64,000 nt of DNA, from positions 265,806 through 329,805 of the forward strand of contig JAFEEG010000007.1 of the NCBI GenBank assembly GCA_018241225.1, in the 5' to 3' direction. The notes below the pieces were generated by a model. That model made no database searches and was not told where the DNA came from. It saw nothing but the letters and a program-made list of their open reading frames with translations. Every line of letters starts with the position of its first letter. Position 1 is the stretch's first letter. Position numbers and translations under genes: made by a program. Of this stretch, positions 54,382 to 63,534 are shown piece by piece. Origin of the DNA: Pseudomonadota bacterium. Lineage in GTDB: Bacteria; Pseudomonadota; Gammaproteobacteria; Burkholderiales; Burkholderiaceae_C.

Positions 54382-55281
54382 ATGGAAACCCGGATCCTTG
54401 AAACCTTTCTCCTGGTCGCCGAATCCGGTGGCCTGTCCAGCGCGGCAAGCATTCTTGCCGTTCCCCAATCGCAGGTCAGCCGGCATGTGAAGGAACTCGA
54501 GGAGGCCTGCGGCGCGCCGCTGCTCTACAGGCACGGGCGCGGCGTGAGCCTGACGCTGGCCGGCGAGCGCTTGCGCGAGCAACTGCGGCCCTTGCTCGCG
54601 CAGTTGCAGGAGGCCATTGCGAGCGCAGCCGCGCAGGCCAGCAAGCCCGCGGGGCCGGTCGATGTGGCGCTTTCGCCAGCCTTCATGCGCGCCGCCGGCC
54701 TGCGCCTGCTCGACGCCATGGCCGTCGACTACCCCGATGTCCGCGTCCGGCTGGTCAGCGGCAATTCCCGCTATGTGTACGAGTGGGTACTGCATGCGCA
54801 GGTCGACATCGGCGTACTCAGCGACATCGGCATGTCCTCGCAGCTGCTGCTGGAGGAGCTTGGCGAGGCGCCGGTCGTGCTGGTGGCGCACCCCGAATTC
54901 GCGCTGCCGGACACGGGCTCGATCGCTGCCGACCTCGCGGGAGTGCCGCTGCGATTGCCCAGCCCCGGCCAGGGCCTGAGGCGCCACATCGACCAGTGGG
55001 CCGCCAAGCATTCCGTGAACCTGAGCGTGGCCTACGAAATCGACGACCCGGACATGACCCGGGAGATCATCGCCACCCGGCGCGCGGCTGCGATCGTGTC
55101 CCGCCTGTCGATCTGCCGCGAATTGGCGAACGGGACTTTTGTGGAGCGACCGCTCGGACAGGAGCTCAAGGCCAGGACGGTCATGGCCACGGCCCGCAAC
55201 CGGCCCGTCACGCCGGCAATGAAAGCCACCATCCACACCCTGAAGGCGGTGTCGGCGCAGGTGTTCGCAGCCGCAGGCTAG
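54382..55281 (+). CDS. LysR family transcriptional regulator
   Basis: A 299-residue regulator: HTH at the N-terminus (LSSAASILAVPQSQVSRHVKELEE) and an effector-binding domain. It lies 98 bp downstream of the opine-dehydrogenase-like gene, in the same direction, so it may regulate that pair and be partly cotranscribed. This is less usual than the divergent layout. No obvious T-N11-A box was found upstream of the Bug gene by eye. Confidence 0.92.
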   Translation: METRILETFLLVAESGGLSSAASILAVPQSQVSRHVKELEEACGAPLLYRHGRGVSLTLAGERLREQLRPLLAQLQEAIASAAAQASKPAGPVDVALSPAFMRAAGLRLLDAMAVDYPDVRVRLVSGNSRYVYEWVLHAQVDIGVLSDIGMSSQLLLEELGEAPVVLVAHPEFALPDTGSIAADLAGVPLRLPSPGQGLRRHIDQWAAKHSVNLSVAYEIDDPDMTREIIATRRAAAIVSRLSICRELANGTFVERPLGQELKARTVMATARNRPVTPAMKATIHTLKAVSAQVFAAAG

Positions 55282-55317
55282 AGGGCCCGCAGCGCCTGCT
55301 CGCGTGGCCGGTGCTGC

Positions 55318-55422
55318 TCACTTCCACTTGCTGGTCGTGAGCGCGCACAGCGCCATCAAGGCGATTGCGACCGTGAACACCAAGACCACACCCCAGACGT
55401 CGCCAATGGATATTCCGTTCAT
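55318..55422 (-). CDS. 34-residue single-pass membrane peptide
   Basis: A short ORF encodes MNGISIGDVWGVVLVFTVAI followed by ALMALCALTTSKWK. It is one hydrophobic helix (about 8-28) with a lysine-rich end, and the topology would leave the C-terminus in the cytoplasm. TGGAGCCACCAA places GGAG 7 bases before the ATG, a good ribosome-binding site. It is read opposite to LysR and MocR, which flank it. It belongs to no family I recognise. Small membrane peptides often modulate a larger membrane protein. Confidence 0.55.
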   Translation of the reverse strand: MNGISIGDVWGVVLVFTVAIALMALCALTTSKWK

Positions 55423-55540
55423 TTGGTGGCTCCAGCTGACGCACGTTCAATGCGCTGAGTGATGGCAAGGGGGCGGGCCGCCTCGGATGGTGCGACCGGG
55501 AAGGTTGGAATAGCTGTCATGCGGCAATCATGGCCACTGC

Positions 55541-55564
55541 AATCTGCGCGGTAGGATGCAGATT
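55541..55564. promoter_or_regulatory. Inverted repeat upstream of the MocR gene (candidate operator)
   Basis: The arms AATCTGC and GCAGATT are separated by 10 bp and lie 22 bp before the MocR start codon. Many MocR regulators repress their own promoter from such positions. There is no direct evidence that this site is used. Confidence 0.35.
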
Positions 55565-55586
55565 TTCCGAATTTCAACCGTATCAG

Positions 55587-57020
55587 ATGGCCGACGAAAC
55601 CCTCCGCCTGTACGAGCAGTTGGCCGATGACATGACCAATGCCGTCAAGCAGGGCCTGTTGAAGGCGGGCGACCGACTGCCCTCGGTGCGACAGACGTGC
55701 GAGCGGCGAGGCGTCAGCCCCTCGACCGTGTTCCAGGCGTATGCGCTGCTGGAGGCAAGGGGTGTCATCGAAGCCAGGCCGCGCTCTGGCTACTACGTGC
55801 GGGCCGGGAAGCGGTCTTCGAGGCAACTGTCGAAGCCGGCGACCCCGGCACGCGAAACCTCGGAGGTCGCCGTCAGCACCCTTGCCTTCGACATCCTCGA
55901 ATCCACACGCGATCCGGCGGTCGTCCCCTTGGGCTCGGCCTTTCCATCGCCTCATCTCTTTCCATTGGAGGAGTTGGTGCGCACGGGTGCGCGAGCCATG
56001 CGCAACCTGCTGCCCGAAGAGGTCACCACCGGGCTGACCGTGGGGGACGAGCGCTTGCGGCGGGCGATTTTGCGCCGCTATGCGCTGCAGGGCATCGCGC
56101 TGTCGGAGACTGAACTCGTCATCACGAACGGCGCGATGGAAGCGCTCAACCTCTGCCTGCAGGCGGTGACGCGCCCGGGGGATCTGGTCGTGGTGGAGTC
56201 GCCGACTTTCTATGCGGCACTTCAGGCATTGGAGCGCCTGCACCTGCGCGTTGTCGAGGTTGCCACCGACCCCAAGGAGGGGGTCGTCCTGCAGGACCTG
56301 GAACGGCTGCTTGGCCAGCACAAGGTCGCGGCGTGCTGGTTCATGCCGAATCTGCAGAATCCGCTCGGCGCCTCGATGCCGTTGGCGAGCAAGCGCGAAC
56401 TGGTCGCAATGCTGGCGCGCCATGGCGTGCCACTCGTGGAAGATGATGTGTACGCGGAACTCTATGCCGACGTGCGGCGCCCGCCTTCAGTCAAGTCCTT
56501 CGACCAGACGGGTGATGTGCTGCACTGCTCCTCGTTCTCCAAGTGCCTGGCGCCCGGCTACAGGGTCGGTTGGGCGGCCGCGGGGCGCCATGCGGCGCAG
56601 GTGCTGCGGCTGAAGATGATGACTTCGCTGGCCACCTCGATTCCTTCACAGGTGGCAATTGCCGAATACCTGGAGCAGGGCGGGTACGACCACCACCTGC
56701 GCCGGCTTCGCACTGCGCTGTCGCGCGAGCAGCGCCGCGTTCGCGGCATGGTGGAGCGCCACTTTCCTCCGGGAACCCGCATTACTCTTCCTTCCGGCGG
56801 GTACTTCCTGTGGCTCGAGCTACCCGCCAAGGTCGATGCCCTGGAGCTTCATCGCCGTGGGCGAAGGGCGGGCATCAGCACTGCGCCTGGCGTGCTGTTC
56901 TCGGCCGACAGGCGCTTCGTTCACCACCTGCGCCTGAACGCCGGGCATCCGGGCGATGCGCGGGTCGACGATGCGATACGGCAGCTCGGCCAGATGGCTG
57001 GCCAACTCGCGGCCGCCTGA
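55587..57020 (+). CDS. MocR family regulator (GntR HTH fused to aminotransferase-like domain)
   Basis: A 477-residue regulator. The GntR-type winged helix is residues about 8-75 (LADDMTNAVKQGLLKAGDRL, VSPSTVFQAYALLEARGVIEA). The fold-type I aminotransferase-like domain has FMPNLQNPLG, DVYAEL and the PLP lysine in SSFSKCLAPGYRVGWAAAG. Such proteins sense PLP or an amino compound and regulate a neighbouring gene, often divergently; here the divergent neighbour is the 34-residue membrane peptide gene. The ATG of MADETLRL was chosen as the start of homology. Confidence 0.93.
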   Translation: MADETLRLYEQLADDMTNAVKQGLLKAGDRLPSVRQTCERRGVSPSTVFQAYALLEARGVIEARPRSGYYVRAGKRSSRQLSKPATPARETSEVAVSTLAFDILESTRDPAVVPLGSAFPSPHLFPLEELVRTGARAMRNLLPEEVTTGLTVGDERLRRAILRRYALQGIALSETELVITNGAMEALNLCLQAVTRPGDLVVVESPTFYAALQALERLHLRVVEVATDPKEGVVLQDLERLLGQHKVAACWFMPNLQNPLGASMPLASKRELVAMLARHGVPLVEDDVYAELYADVRRPPSVKSFDQTGDVLHCSSFSKCLAPGYRVGWAAAGRHAAQVLRLKMMTSLATSIPSQVAIAEYLEQGGYDHHLRRLRTALSREQRRVRGMVERHFPPGTRITLPSGGYFLWLELPAKVDALELHRRGRRAGISTAPGVLFSADRRFVHHLRLNAGHPGDARVDDAIRQLGQMAGQLAAA

Positions 57021-57068
57021 GGGCAGCCGCTCGTGCACGCCTCGATCAATGAAAGGCGTGCCCTGCGC

Positions 57069-57509
57069 TCAGCGCCCCTTGAGCGTGGCCTTGAGGGTGA
57101 TCTCCGGCACGCTGGCCAGCGCCTTGGACAGCGGGCAGTTGGCCTTGGCCGCGTTGGCGATCTCGTCGAACTTCGCCTGATCGATGCCCGGCACCACGGC
57201 TTCCATCTCCAGCGCGATGCGGTCGATCTTGAAGCCCGGGCCGTCCTGCACCAGGCGCACGGCGGCTTGCGTGTCGATGGAGGTGGCGGTGATGCCGGCG
57301 CCTTCCAGCGCGAATGCGAACGCCATGGTGAAGCAGCCGGCGTGCGCTGCGCCCAGGATCTCTTCCGGGTTGGTGCCCTTGCGGTCGTCCCCGAAGCGGC
57401 TGGCAAAGCCGTATGGGTAGGCCTTCAGGGCCCCCGTCTCGGTGCTGATGGCTCCCTTGCCGGTCTTGCCGGCACCTTCCCAATGAACGCTGGCTCGCTT
57501 TTCGGGCAT
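57069..57509 (-). CDS. OsmC/Ohr family peroxidase
   Basis: A 146-residue thiol peroxidase. The two active-site cysteines are both present: AAHAGCFTMAFAFAL and AANCPLSKAL. KGTNPEEILGAAHAGC is the diagnostic OsmC/Ohr segment, and ASRFGDDRKGTNPEE favours the OsmC over the Ohr subgroup. It reduces organic hydroperoxides in the cytoplasm. The gene is monocistronic and divergent from the acyl-CoA ligase gene. Confidence 0.92.
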   Translation of the reverse strand: MPEKRASVHWEGAGKTGKGAISTETGALKAYPYGFASRFGDDRKGTNPEEILGAAHAGCFTMAFAFALEGAGITATSIDTQAAVRLVQDGPGFKIDRIALEMEAVVPGIDQAKFDEIANAAKANCPLSKALASVPEITLKATLKGR

Positions 57510-57692
57510 GGCGAAACTCCTTTGCAGTCGGGTGGTGCAAGGGCATGCTTATACGCTGGTGCCAAGGCAGGCGTCTGTCAGCCGCGGCGCCGAGCCCCGT
57601 GCGTCGCGAAGGTGACGAAATCAGGGCCAATCCGTCTCGTGCCCCGGCCTGCACCTGTGTAGGCTGGGGCCCCCTTGGAGATACCGATACGT

Positions 57693-59390
57693 ATGGAACG
57701 CCCGCACTACAAGTTCTGGCCCAAGCGCCTGCCCAAATCGATCACCGTGCCTGCCACCTCGATGTGGCACAACCTGGCCGTCAACGCCGCGCGCTACCCC
57801 GACAAGTCGGCGCTGGTCTTCTTCGGCACCGTCACCACCTACAGCCAGCTGGCCGACCAGATCGAGCGGCTGGCAGGCACGCTCCACGCGCTGGGCGTCA
57901 AGCGCGGCGACCGCGTGCTGCTGAACATGCAGAACTGCCCGCAGCTCATCGTGGCGCATTTCGCCATCATGCGTGCCAATGCGGTGGTGGTGCCGGTCAA
58001 CCCCATGAACCGGGCCGAGGAGCTCAAGCACTACATCACCGACCCCGAGGCCAAGGTGGCCATCACCACCGGCGAGCTGGCGGCCGAGCTGGCCAAGGCC
58101 AGCGATGCGCTGGATGCCAAGGACCGGCTCGCGCACCTGATCGTCTCGCAGTACACCGACGCGTTCGATGCCAACGTGGAAGGCGACAACGCCCCGGCGC
58201 CGGCCTGGCGCGACTGGCTGCTCACGCGCCACCCGCTGCCGCAACTGGCGGGCGGCCAGGTCATGAGCTGGACCGATGCACTGGCTGCCGGCCACCCCGC
58301 GCCCGAGCACGTGGTGGGCGCCGACGACATGGCGCTGCTGCCCTACACCAGCGGTACCACCGGCCTGCCCAAGGGCTGCATCCACAACCACTCCAGCCTC
58401 ATGCACAACGCGGTGGCCAGCCAGCTGTGGGGCCTGGGCTCGCACGAGATGGTGGTGCTGGCGGTGGTGCCCATGTTCCACATCACCGGCACGGTGAGCA
58501 TGCTGCACACCTCCATCCTGGCGGGTGCCACGCTGGTCATCATGCCGCGCTGGGACCGCGACATGGCCGGGCGACTGATCTCGCGCTGGAAGGTCACGAG
58601 CTGGACGAACATTCCCACCATGGTCATCGACCTGCTGGCCAGCCCCAACTTCAAGAACTACGACCTGAGCAGCCTGCAGCACATCGGCGGCGGCGGCGCG
58701 GCCATGCCGCAGGCCGTGGCGCAGCGCCTCCTGGAGCTGTACGGCCTGAAGTACCTCGAGGGCTACGGCCTGACCGAAACGGCGGCGCCGTCGCACGCCA
58801 ACCCGTTCGAGAACCCCAAGCAGCAGTGCCTGGGCATTCCCTACATGAGCACCGACTCGCGCGTGGTCGACCCCGACACGCTGCAGGAGCTGCCGGCGGG
58901 CGAGTCGGGCGAAATCATCACCCACGGCCCCAGCGTGTTCGCCGGCTACTGGAAGCGCCCCGACGCCGATGCGTCCGCCTTCATCAAGTTCGAAGGCAAG
59001 CGCTTCTTCCGCACCGGCGACATGGGCCGCATGGACGAGGACGGCTACTTCTTCATCACCGACCGTCTCAAGCGCATGATCAATGCCAGCGGCTTCAAGG
59101 TGTGGCCGGCCGAGGTGGAGCTGCTCATGTTCCGCCACCCGGCCATCCAGGAAGCCTGCGTGATCGCCACCAAGGACAGCTACCGCGGCGAGTCGGTCAA
59201 GGCTGTGGTGGTGCTGCGGCCCGACTTCAAGGGCAAGGTCAGCGAAGAAGAAATCATTGCCTGGTGCCGCGAGAACATGGCCGTCTACAAGATCCCGCGC
59301 GCGGTGCAGTTCGTCGACACCCTGCCCAAGAGCGGCAGCGGCAAGGTGATGTGGCGCCTGCTGCAAGAGGCGGAAGACGGCGCGAAGTAG
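57693..59390 (+). CDS. Long-chain acyl-CoA ligase (AMP-forming)
   Basis: A 565-residue ANL-type enzyme. Core motifs are LPYTSGTTGLPKGCIHNHSS (P-loop), GYGLTETAAPSH, FFRTGDMGRMDEDGYFFITD and the hinge RLKRMINASGFKVWPAEVE; the catalytic lysine is in PKSGSGKVMWR. Its length and the FKVWP motif match long-chain fatty-acid ligases of Burkholderiales. The ATG of MERPHYKF is taken as the start, with GGAG 13 bases upstream; a TTG six codons earlier is possible. It has no partner gene next to it. Confidence 0.92.
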   Translation: MERPHYKFWPKRLPKSITVPATSMWHNLAVNAARYPDKSALVFFGTVTTYSQLADQIERLAGTLHALGVKRGDRVLLNMQNCPQLIVAHFAIMRANAVVVPVNPMNRAEELKHYITDPEAKVAITTGELAAELAKASDALDAKDRLAHLIVSQYTDAFDANVEGDNAPAPAWRDWLLTRHPLPQLAGGQVMSWTDALAAGHPAPEHVVGADDMALLPYTSGTTGLPKGCIHNHSSLMHNAVASQLWGLGSHEMVVLAVVPMFHITGTVSMLHTSILAGATLVIMPRWDRDMAGRLISRWKVTSWTNIPTMVIDLLASPNFKNYDLSSLQHIGGGGAAMPQAVAQRLLELYGLKYLEGYGLTETAAPSHANPFENPKQQCLGIPYMSTDSRVVDPDTLQELPAGESGEIITHGPSVFAGYWKRPDADASAFIKFEGKRFFRTGDMGRMDEDGYFFITDRLKRMINASGFKVWPAEVELLMFRHPAIQEACVIATKDSYRGESVKAVVVLRPDFKGKVSEEEIIAWCRENMAVYKIPRAVQFVDTLPKSGSGKVMWRLLQEAEDGAK

Positions 59391-59515
59391 CAGGCGACAC
59401 GCGGCGCGCGTTTGCGGTGCCGCCCTGCCTTCGTTGAGAATGGTGTGACCCTTCGGTCCACCCTTGCACCGGGCAAGCGTGAAGACGCGCGGGGCAAGAA
59501 CAAGACCGAAGAAGT

Positions 59516-62026
59516 ATGGCTGTCACACCACATCCCGAACGCGAGTTCGGGGCGCCGGGCCGTTCGCGTCCGGCGCCCGCGCCGTGCGGCGGCGCCTTGC
59601 GCGCCGCGGCCCTATTCGTTGCATTGCTTGCAGGATCGGGCTGCGGCCCCTGCCTTGCGGCAGCGCCGTTGCCCGAGGCCCCAGGGGCCGCAACTCCGAC
59701 GCCGGCCGAACCCTCGGCCACGGCATCGGAGCTTATGCAGCGCGCGGACGCGGACGAGCAGCTCGCCATGCGGGTCGAGGGCATCGCTGCACTGCCGGGC
59801 GCCACGGCCGAGATGGCGCGCCAGCTCGACGAGCTCGCCGCGTCGACCGAGGAGATGCTGCGCGACAACTTGCCCGAGCAGCTTCGCCATATGCCGGTGA
59901 TGCGGCTGGAAAGCCTGGAACGCCACTGGCGCTTTCACATCGCCCGCCTGGAGAACTGGAAGGCGCAGCTGCAGGAAAGCAGCGGCCCGCTGCTCGAGGA
60001 TGCCGCCACGCTGACGCGCCGCCGCGCCGAGTGGGAGGACGAGCGTGCACGCATTGCCGCCAAGGAACTGCCTGCGGTGCTGGCCGGGCGGATCGACGCG
60101 CTTGCCACTGACTTGCGCCGCGCCGAAGAGCGTCTGGCCGGCCCCCTGGCCGCACAGTTGGCACTGCACCAGCGCGCCAACGACGTAGAGGCGCGCATGC
60201 GCCGGGGCCAGTCGGTGGTGACGCGCACCATCCAGGAGATCGACCGACGCCTGCTGCATGCAGACACCCTGGCGCTGTGGGATGCGCGCAGCCTGCACGC
60301 CGACGAACCGGACATGGGCACGTCCTTCCTGCAGGGGCTGCGCGCAGAAGCGCATTTCGCTCGCGAATATGGCGGCCTGGACAACCAGCGCCCGGTGGTG
60401 CTGCACACGCTGCAATTGCTCATGCTGCCGCTGCTCGTGTGGATGTCGATGCGGGCCAAGCGCGATGCCGCGCTGGTCGCGGGCGGCACCGCCAGCGCGA
60501 TGTTCGCGTTGACGCGGCCTTTCTCCCTGTGGCTGTTGCTCTCGCCCATGGTGGTGCTGGTCTTCCAGCCCGACGCGCCGCTGCTGGTGCACGAACTGGC
60601 CATGCTGGTGGCACTGGTGCCGGTGCTGCGCCTTGCGCCCCCGCAGGAAAGACAACACCTGGACGCATGGCCCTACCTGGCCTGCGGCCTGTTCCTGCTG
60701 ATGCGCCTGGGTCTGCTGCTGGGCGGCAACCCGTTCATCTACCGCATGTTCCTGATCTTCCTGTGCCTGCTGGGCAGCTCGGTGATGCTGTGGCTGGCCC
60801 ATCACTTGCGCCAGGAGGATGAAACGGCTGGCGCGTGGCGCTGGCGGCGCCAGGTGCGCGCGGCGGCCCGGCTGGGGGCGCTGCTGCTGTCGGGGGCGGT
60901 GGTGGCCAACGTGGTGGGCAATGTGTCGTTGGCCGAGACGCTGGCCGCAGGCGTGATCGACAGCGGCTACCTGGCCCTCATGCTGTCGGCCGCGGTGGGC
61001 GTTTGCACCTCGCTTGTGGAATGGATCTTCAAGCGGCCCACGGCCGAGCGCGAGCGCGCGGCCTCGTTCGCCCTGCTGCTCACGCGCCTGATCACGCTGG
61101 GTGCCGTCACCGGCTGGCTGGCCTATTCGATGCAGCGCTTTCGCATCTTCCGGCCTGTCTACGGCCTGCTGGCCTCGGCCTTCTCGGCCAAGTTCGAGAT
61201 GGGCGAGATCTCCATCAGCCTGGGCAACGTGCTGGTGTTCGTCGTGGCGGTGTTCGTGGCCTTCTGGGTGGCAAAGGGCGTTCGCGTGCTGGTGCACGAC
61301 GAGGTGCTCAAGCGGCTGCGCGTTTCGCGCGGCCTGGGCAACAGCGTGGCGTCGCTCACCTACTACGGCGTGTTGGTCGGTGGCTTGCTCATGGCGCTGT
61401 CGGCAGCCGGCTTCAAGATCAGCGAGCTGACCATTGTGCTTGGCGCGCTGGGCGTCGGCATCGGCTTCGGCCTGCAGGGCGTCGTGAGCAACTTCGTGGC
61501 CGGCCTGGTGCTGATGTTCGAGCGGCCCATCCAGCCGGGCGACGTGGTCGACGTGGGCACCACCTCGGGCACGGTGGGCGAGATCGGCCTGCGTGCCACC
61601 ACCATCCGCACTTTCGACGGCGCCGACGTCGTGGTGCCCAATGGCTCGATCATGGCCAGCAACCTGGTCAACTGGACGCTGCGCGACCAGAGCCGCCGAC
61701 TCGAGATCAAGATCGGCGTGGCCTACGGCACGCAACCCGACAAGGTGGCGCAGCTGCTCAGCACAACCGCCGCGCAGACGCCGGGTGTCGCGACGCAACC
61801 CGCGCCGGTTGCGTTCATGATGGAACTGGGCCATGGCGCGCTCGACTTCAGCCTGCGAGCCTGGACCCACGACGCGGACAACTGGCTGGCCATCCGCAGC
61901 GACATGGCGACACGTGTGCTGCACGCCTTGAACGAGGCCGGCATCGAGATCCCGTTTCCGCAGCAGGACGTGCATGTGCGCACCGTGGCGCCGGGCGCGG
62001 AGCTGGTGCTCGGGAAGGCCGGCTAG
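59516..62026 (+). CDS. MscS-family mechanosensitive channel with DUF3772-type N-terminus
   Basis: An 836-residue inner-membrane protein. A signal or first membrane segment (about 28-50) is followed by a periplasmic, charged helical domain of DUF3772 type (about 60-290), then many membrane segments. The MscS pore segment is in LGALGVGIGFGLQGVVSNFVAGLVL, and the beta-domain follows (IQPGDVVDVGTTSGTVGEIG, VVVPNGSIMASNLVNWTL). It opens under membrane tension to release solutes. It ends 1 bp before the opposing NADH dehydrogenase stop. Confidence 0.93.
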   Translation: MAVTPHPEREFGAPGRSRPAPAPCGGALRAAALFVALLAGSGCGPCLAAAPLPEAPGAATPTPAEPSATASELMQRADADEQLAMRVEGIAALPGATAEMARQLDELAASTEEMLRDNLPEQLRHMPVMRLESLERHWRFHIARLENWKAQLQESSGPLLEDAATLTRRRAEWEDERARIAAKELPAVLAGRIDALATDLRRAEERLAGPLAAQLALHQRANDVEARMRRGQSVVTRTIQEIDRRLLHADTLALWDARSLHADEPDMGTSFLQGLRAEAHFAREYGGLDNQRPVVLHTLQLLMLPLLVWMSMRAKRDAALVAGGTASAMFALTRPFSLWLLLSPMVVLVFQPDAPLLVHELAMLVALVPVLRLAPPQERQHLDAWPYLACGLFLLMRLGLLLGGNPFIYRMFLIFLCLLGSSVMLWLAHHLRQEDETAGAWRWRRQVRAAARLGALLLSGAVVANVVGNVSLAETLAAGVIDSGYLALMLSAAVGVCTSLVEWIFKRPTAERERAASFALLLTRLITLGAVTGWLAYSMQRFRIFRPVYGLLASAFSAKFEMGEISISLGNVLVFVVAVFVAFWVAKGVRVLVHDEVLKRLRVSRGLGNSVASLTYYGVLVGGLLMALSAAGFKISELTIVLGALGVGIGFGLQGVVSNFVAGLVLMFERPIQPGDVVDVGTTSGTVGEIGLRATTIRTFDGADVVVPNGSIMASNLVNWTLRDQSRRLEIKIGVAYGTQPDKVAQLLSTTAAQTPGVATQPAPVAFMMELGHGALDFSLRAWTHDADNWLAIRSDMATRVLHALNEAGIEIPFPQQDVHVRTVAPGAELVLGKAG

Positions 62027-62027
62027 A

Positions 62028-63401
62028 TCACTGCGGCCGGGGTGGCTCCTTCAGGTTGGGCACCACCCGCGCATAGCGCTGGAAGCTCCAGTACGCGCTG
62101 GCCCAGTCCATCAGCACCACCAGCCGGTTGCGAAAGCCGATAAGAAAGTACACGTGTGCAAACAGCCAGAACTGCCACGCAATGCGGCCGCTCATGCGCA
62201 AGGGACCGAAGGGCGTGGCCAGGTCCACCACGGCCGAGTTTCGGCCGATGGTCGCCAGGTTGCCGTAGTCGCGATAGCGAAAAGGCTGCGTGGCGCGGCC
62301 GGCCAGGCGTGCAAGGATGTTGGCCGCCGCCGTGCGACCCATCTGCTTGGCGCCGGGTGACACGCCGGGCACGGGCGTCGGGTCCTTGCCCGGCACGTGG
62401 CTCATGGCGGCGGCCAGGTCGCCCACCACGCTGATCTCGGGATGACCGGCCAGGCTCAGGTCGGGCTCCACCTTGATGCGGCCCGCGCGGTCCACCGCCG
62501 CGCCGGTGGCCTCGCCCAGCAGGCGGCCCAACGGCGAGGCTGCCACGCCGGCCGCCCACACGATGCAATGGCTGTCGATGCGCTGGCTGCTGCCGTCGGC
62601 CACCTGGATGGACAGGCCGGTGCCGTCGATGCCGGTCACGCGCGAGTCCAGGCGCACCTGCACGCCCAGCTTCTGCAATTGCACCAGGGCCTTCTGGCTC
62701 AGCACCTCGGGCATGGCTTGCAGCACGCGCGCGCCGCCTTCGATGAGCAGCACCTCGGCGCTGCCAGGGTCGATGCGGCGAAACTCGCCCGACAAGGTGT
62801 GCTGCGCAATCTCTGCCATGGTGCCAGCCATCTCCACGCCCGTGGGGCCGGCGCCGATCACCGCGAAGGTGAGCAGTGCGCGACGGCGCAGCGGATCGGT
62901 CTCGCGCTCGGCGGCCTCGAAGGACATCAGCATGCGGCGGCGGATGTCGAAGGCATCGGCCAATGTCTTGAGGCCCGGCGCGTTCTCTGCCCAGTCGTCG
63001 CGGCCGAAGTAGCTGTGGGTGGCACCGGCCGCCACGATCAGATGGTCGTAGCCGATCTGCATGCCGTCTTTCAACTGCACCTTGCGCGCTGCCGGGTCCA
63101 CGCTGCTGACTTCGCCCAGCAGCGTGGTCACGTTGGGGTAGCGGCGAAACAGCACGCGCACCGGCGCCGCGATCGATGGCGCGGCCAGGCCCGCGGTGGC
63201 CACCTGGTAGAGCAGCGGCTGGAACAGGTGGTGGTTGGTCTTGTCGATGACGGTGATGTCCACCTCGGCGCGATGCAGCGCGCGCGTGGCTTCCAGGCCG
63301 CCGAAGCCGCAGCCGATGATGACGATGTGCGGCCTTGCAGCGGACGATGAACCTGAAGATGCTGCGGGGGAACGGGTGCTGCTGCTGGTCATGCGGCCCA
63401 T
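62028..63401 (-). CDS. ndh: Type II NADH dehydrogenase-like NAD(P)/FAD oxidoreductase
   Basis: A 457-residue flavoprotein, rotenone-insensitive NDH-2 type. The FAD-binding motif is PHIVIIGCGFGGLEATRAL; the NAD-binding motif is FAVIGAGPTGVEMAGTMAEI. HHLFQPLLYQVATAGL and WAAGVAASPLG are typical NDH-2 segments. A C-terminal amphipathic/hydrophobic region (WQFWLFAHVYFLIGFRNR) attaches it to the membrane, feeding electrons from NADH to quinone without proton pumping. The N-terminus is Ser-rich and may start at MTSSST three codons later. Confidence 0.9.
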   Translation of the reverse strand: MGRMTSSSTRSPAASSGSSSAARPHIVIIGCGFGGLEATRALHRAEVDITVIDKTNHHLFQPLLYQVATAGLAAPSIAAPVRVLFRRYPNVTTLLGEVSSVDPAARKVQLKDGMQIGYDHLIVAAGATHSYFGRDDWAENAPGLKTLADAFDIRRRMLMSFEAAERETDPLRRRALLTFAVIGAGPTGVEMAGTMAEIAQHTLSGEFRRIDPGSAEVLLIEGGARVLQAMPEVLSQKALVQLQKLGVQVRLDSRVTGIDGTGLSIQVADGSSQRIDSHCIVWAAGVAASPLGRLLGEATGAAVDRAGRIKVEPDLSLAGHPEISVVGDLAAAMSHVPGKDPTPVPGVSPGAKQMGRTAAANILARLAGRATQPFRYRDYGNLATIGRNSAVVDLATPFGPLRMSGRIAWQFWLFAHVYFLIGFRNRLVVLMDWASAYWSFQRYARVVPNLKEPPRPQ

Positions 63402-63416
63402 GATACGCAGCGCGTC

Positions 63417-63440
63417 CTCCTGACAGAACGCTGTCAGGAG
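63417..63440. promoter_or_regulatory. 24-bp palindrome upstream of ndh and egtB
   Basis: Arms CTCCTGACAG and CTGTCAGGAG surround AACG. The core TGACA-N6-TGTCA and the CTCC/GGAG flanks match the palindrome at 2421-2446. Here it lies 16 bp upstream of the ndh start and 95 bp before egtB, so it could act on both. It could also include the ndh ribosome-binding region (AGGAGGA). Confidence 0.5.
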
Positions 63441-63534
63441 TCGCGCAGGTGGGCGCCTTGTCCTACCGGCGTTTTTCTTCGAAATAGGCTAGAAACGCGG
63501 TTTGGCCCCGCCAGAAAGAAGAACGGAGCAATCC

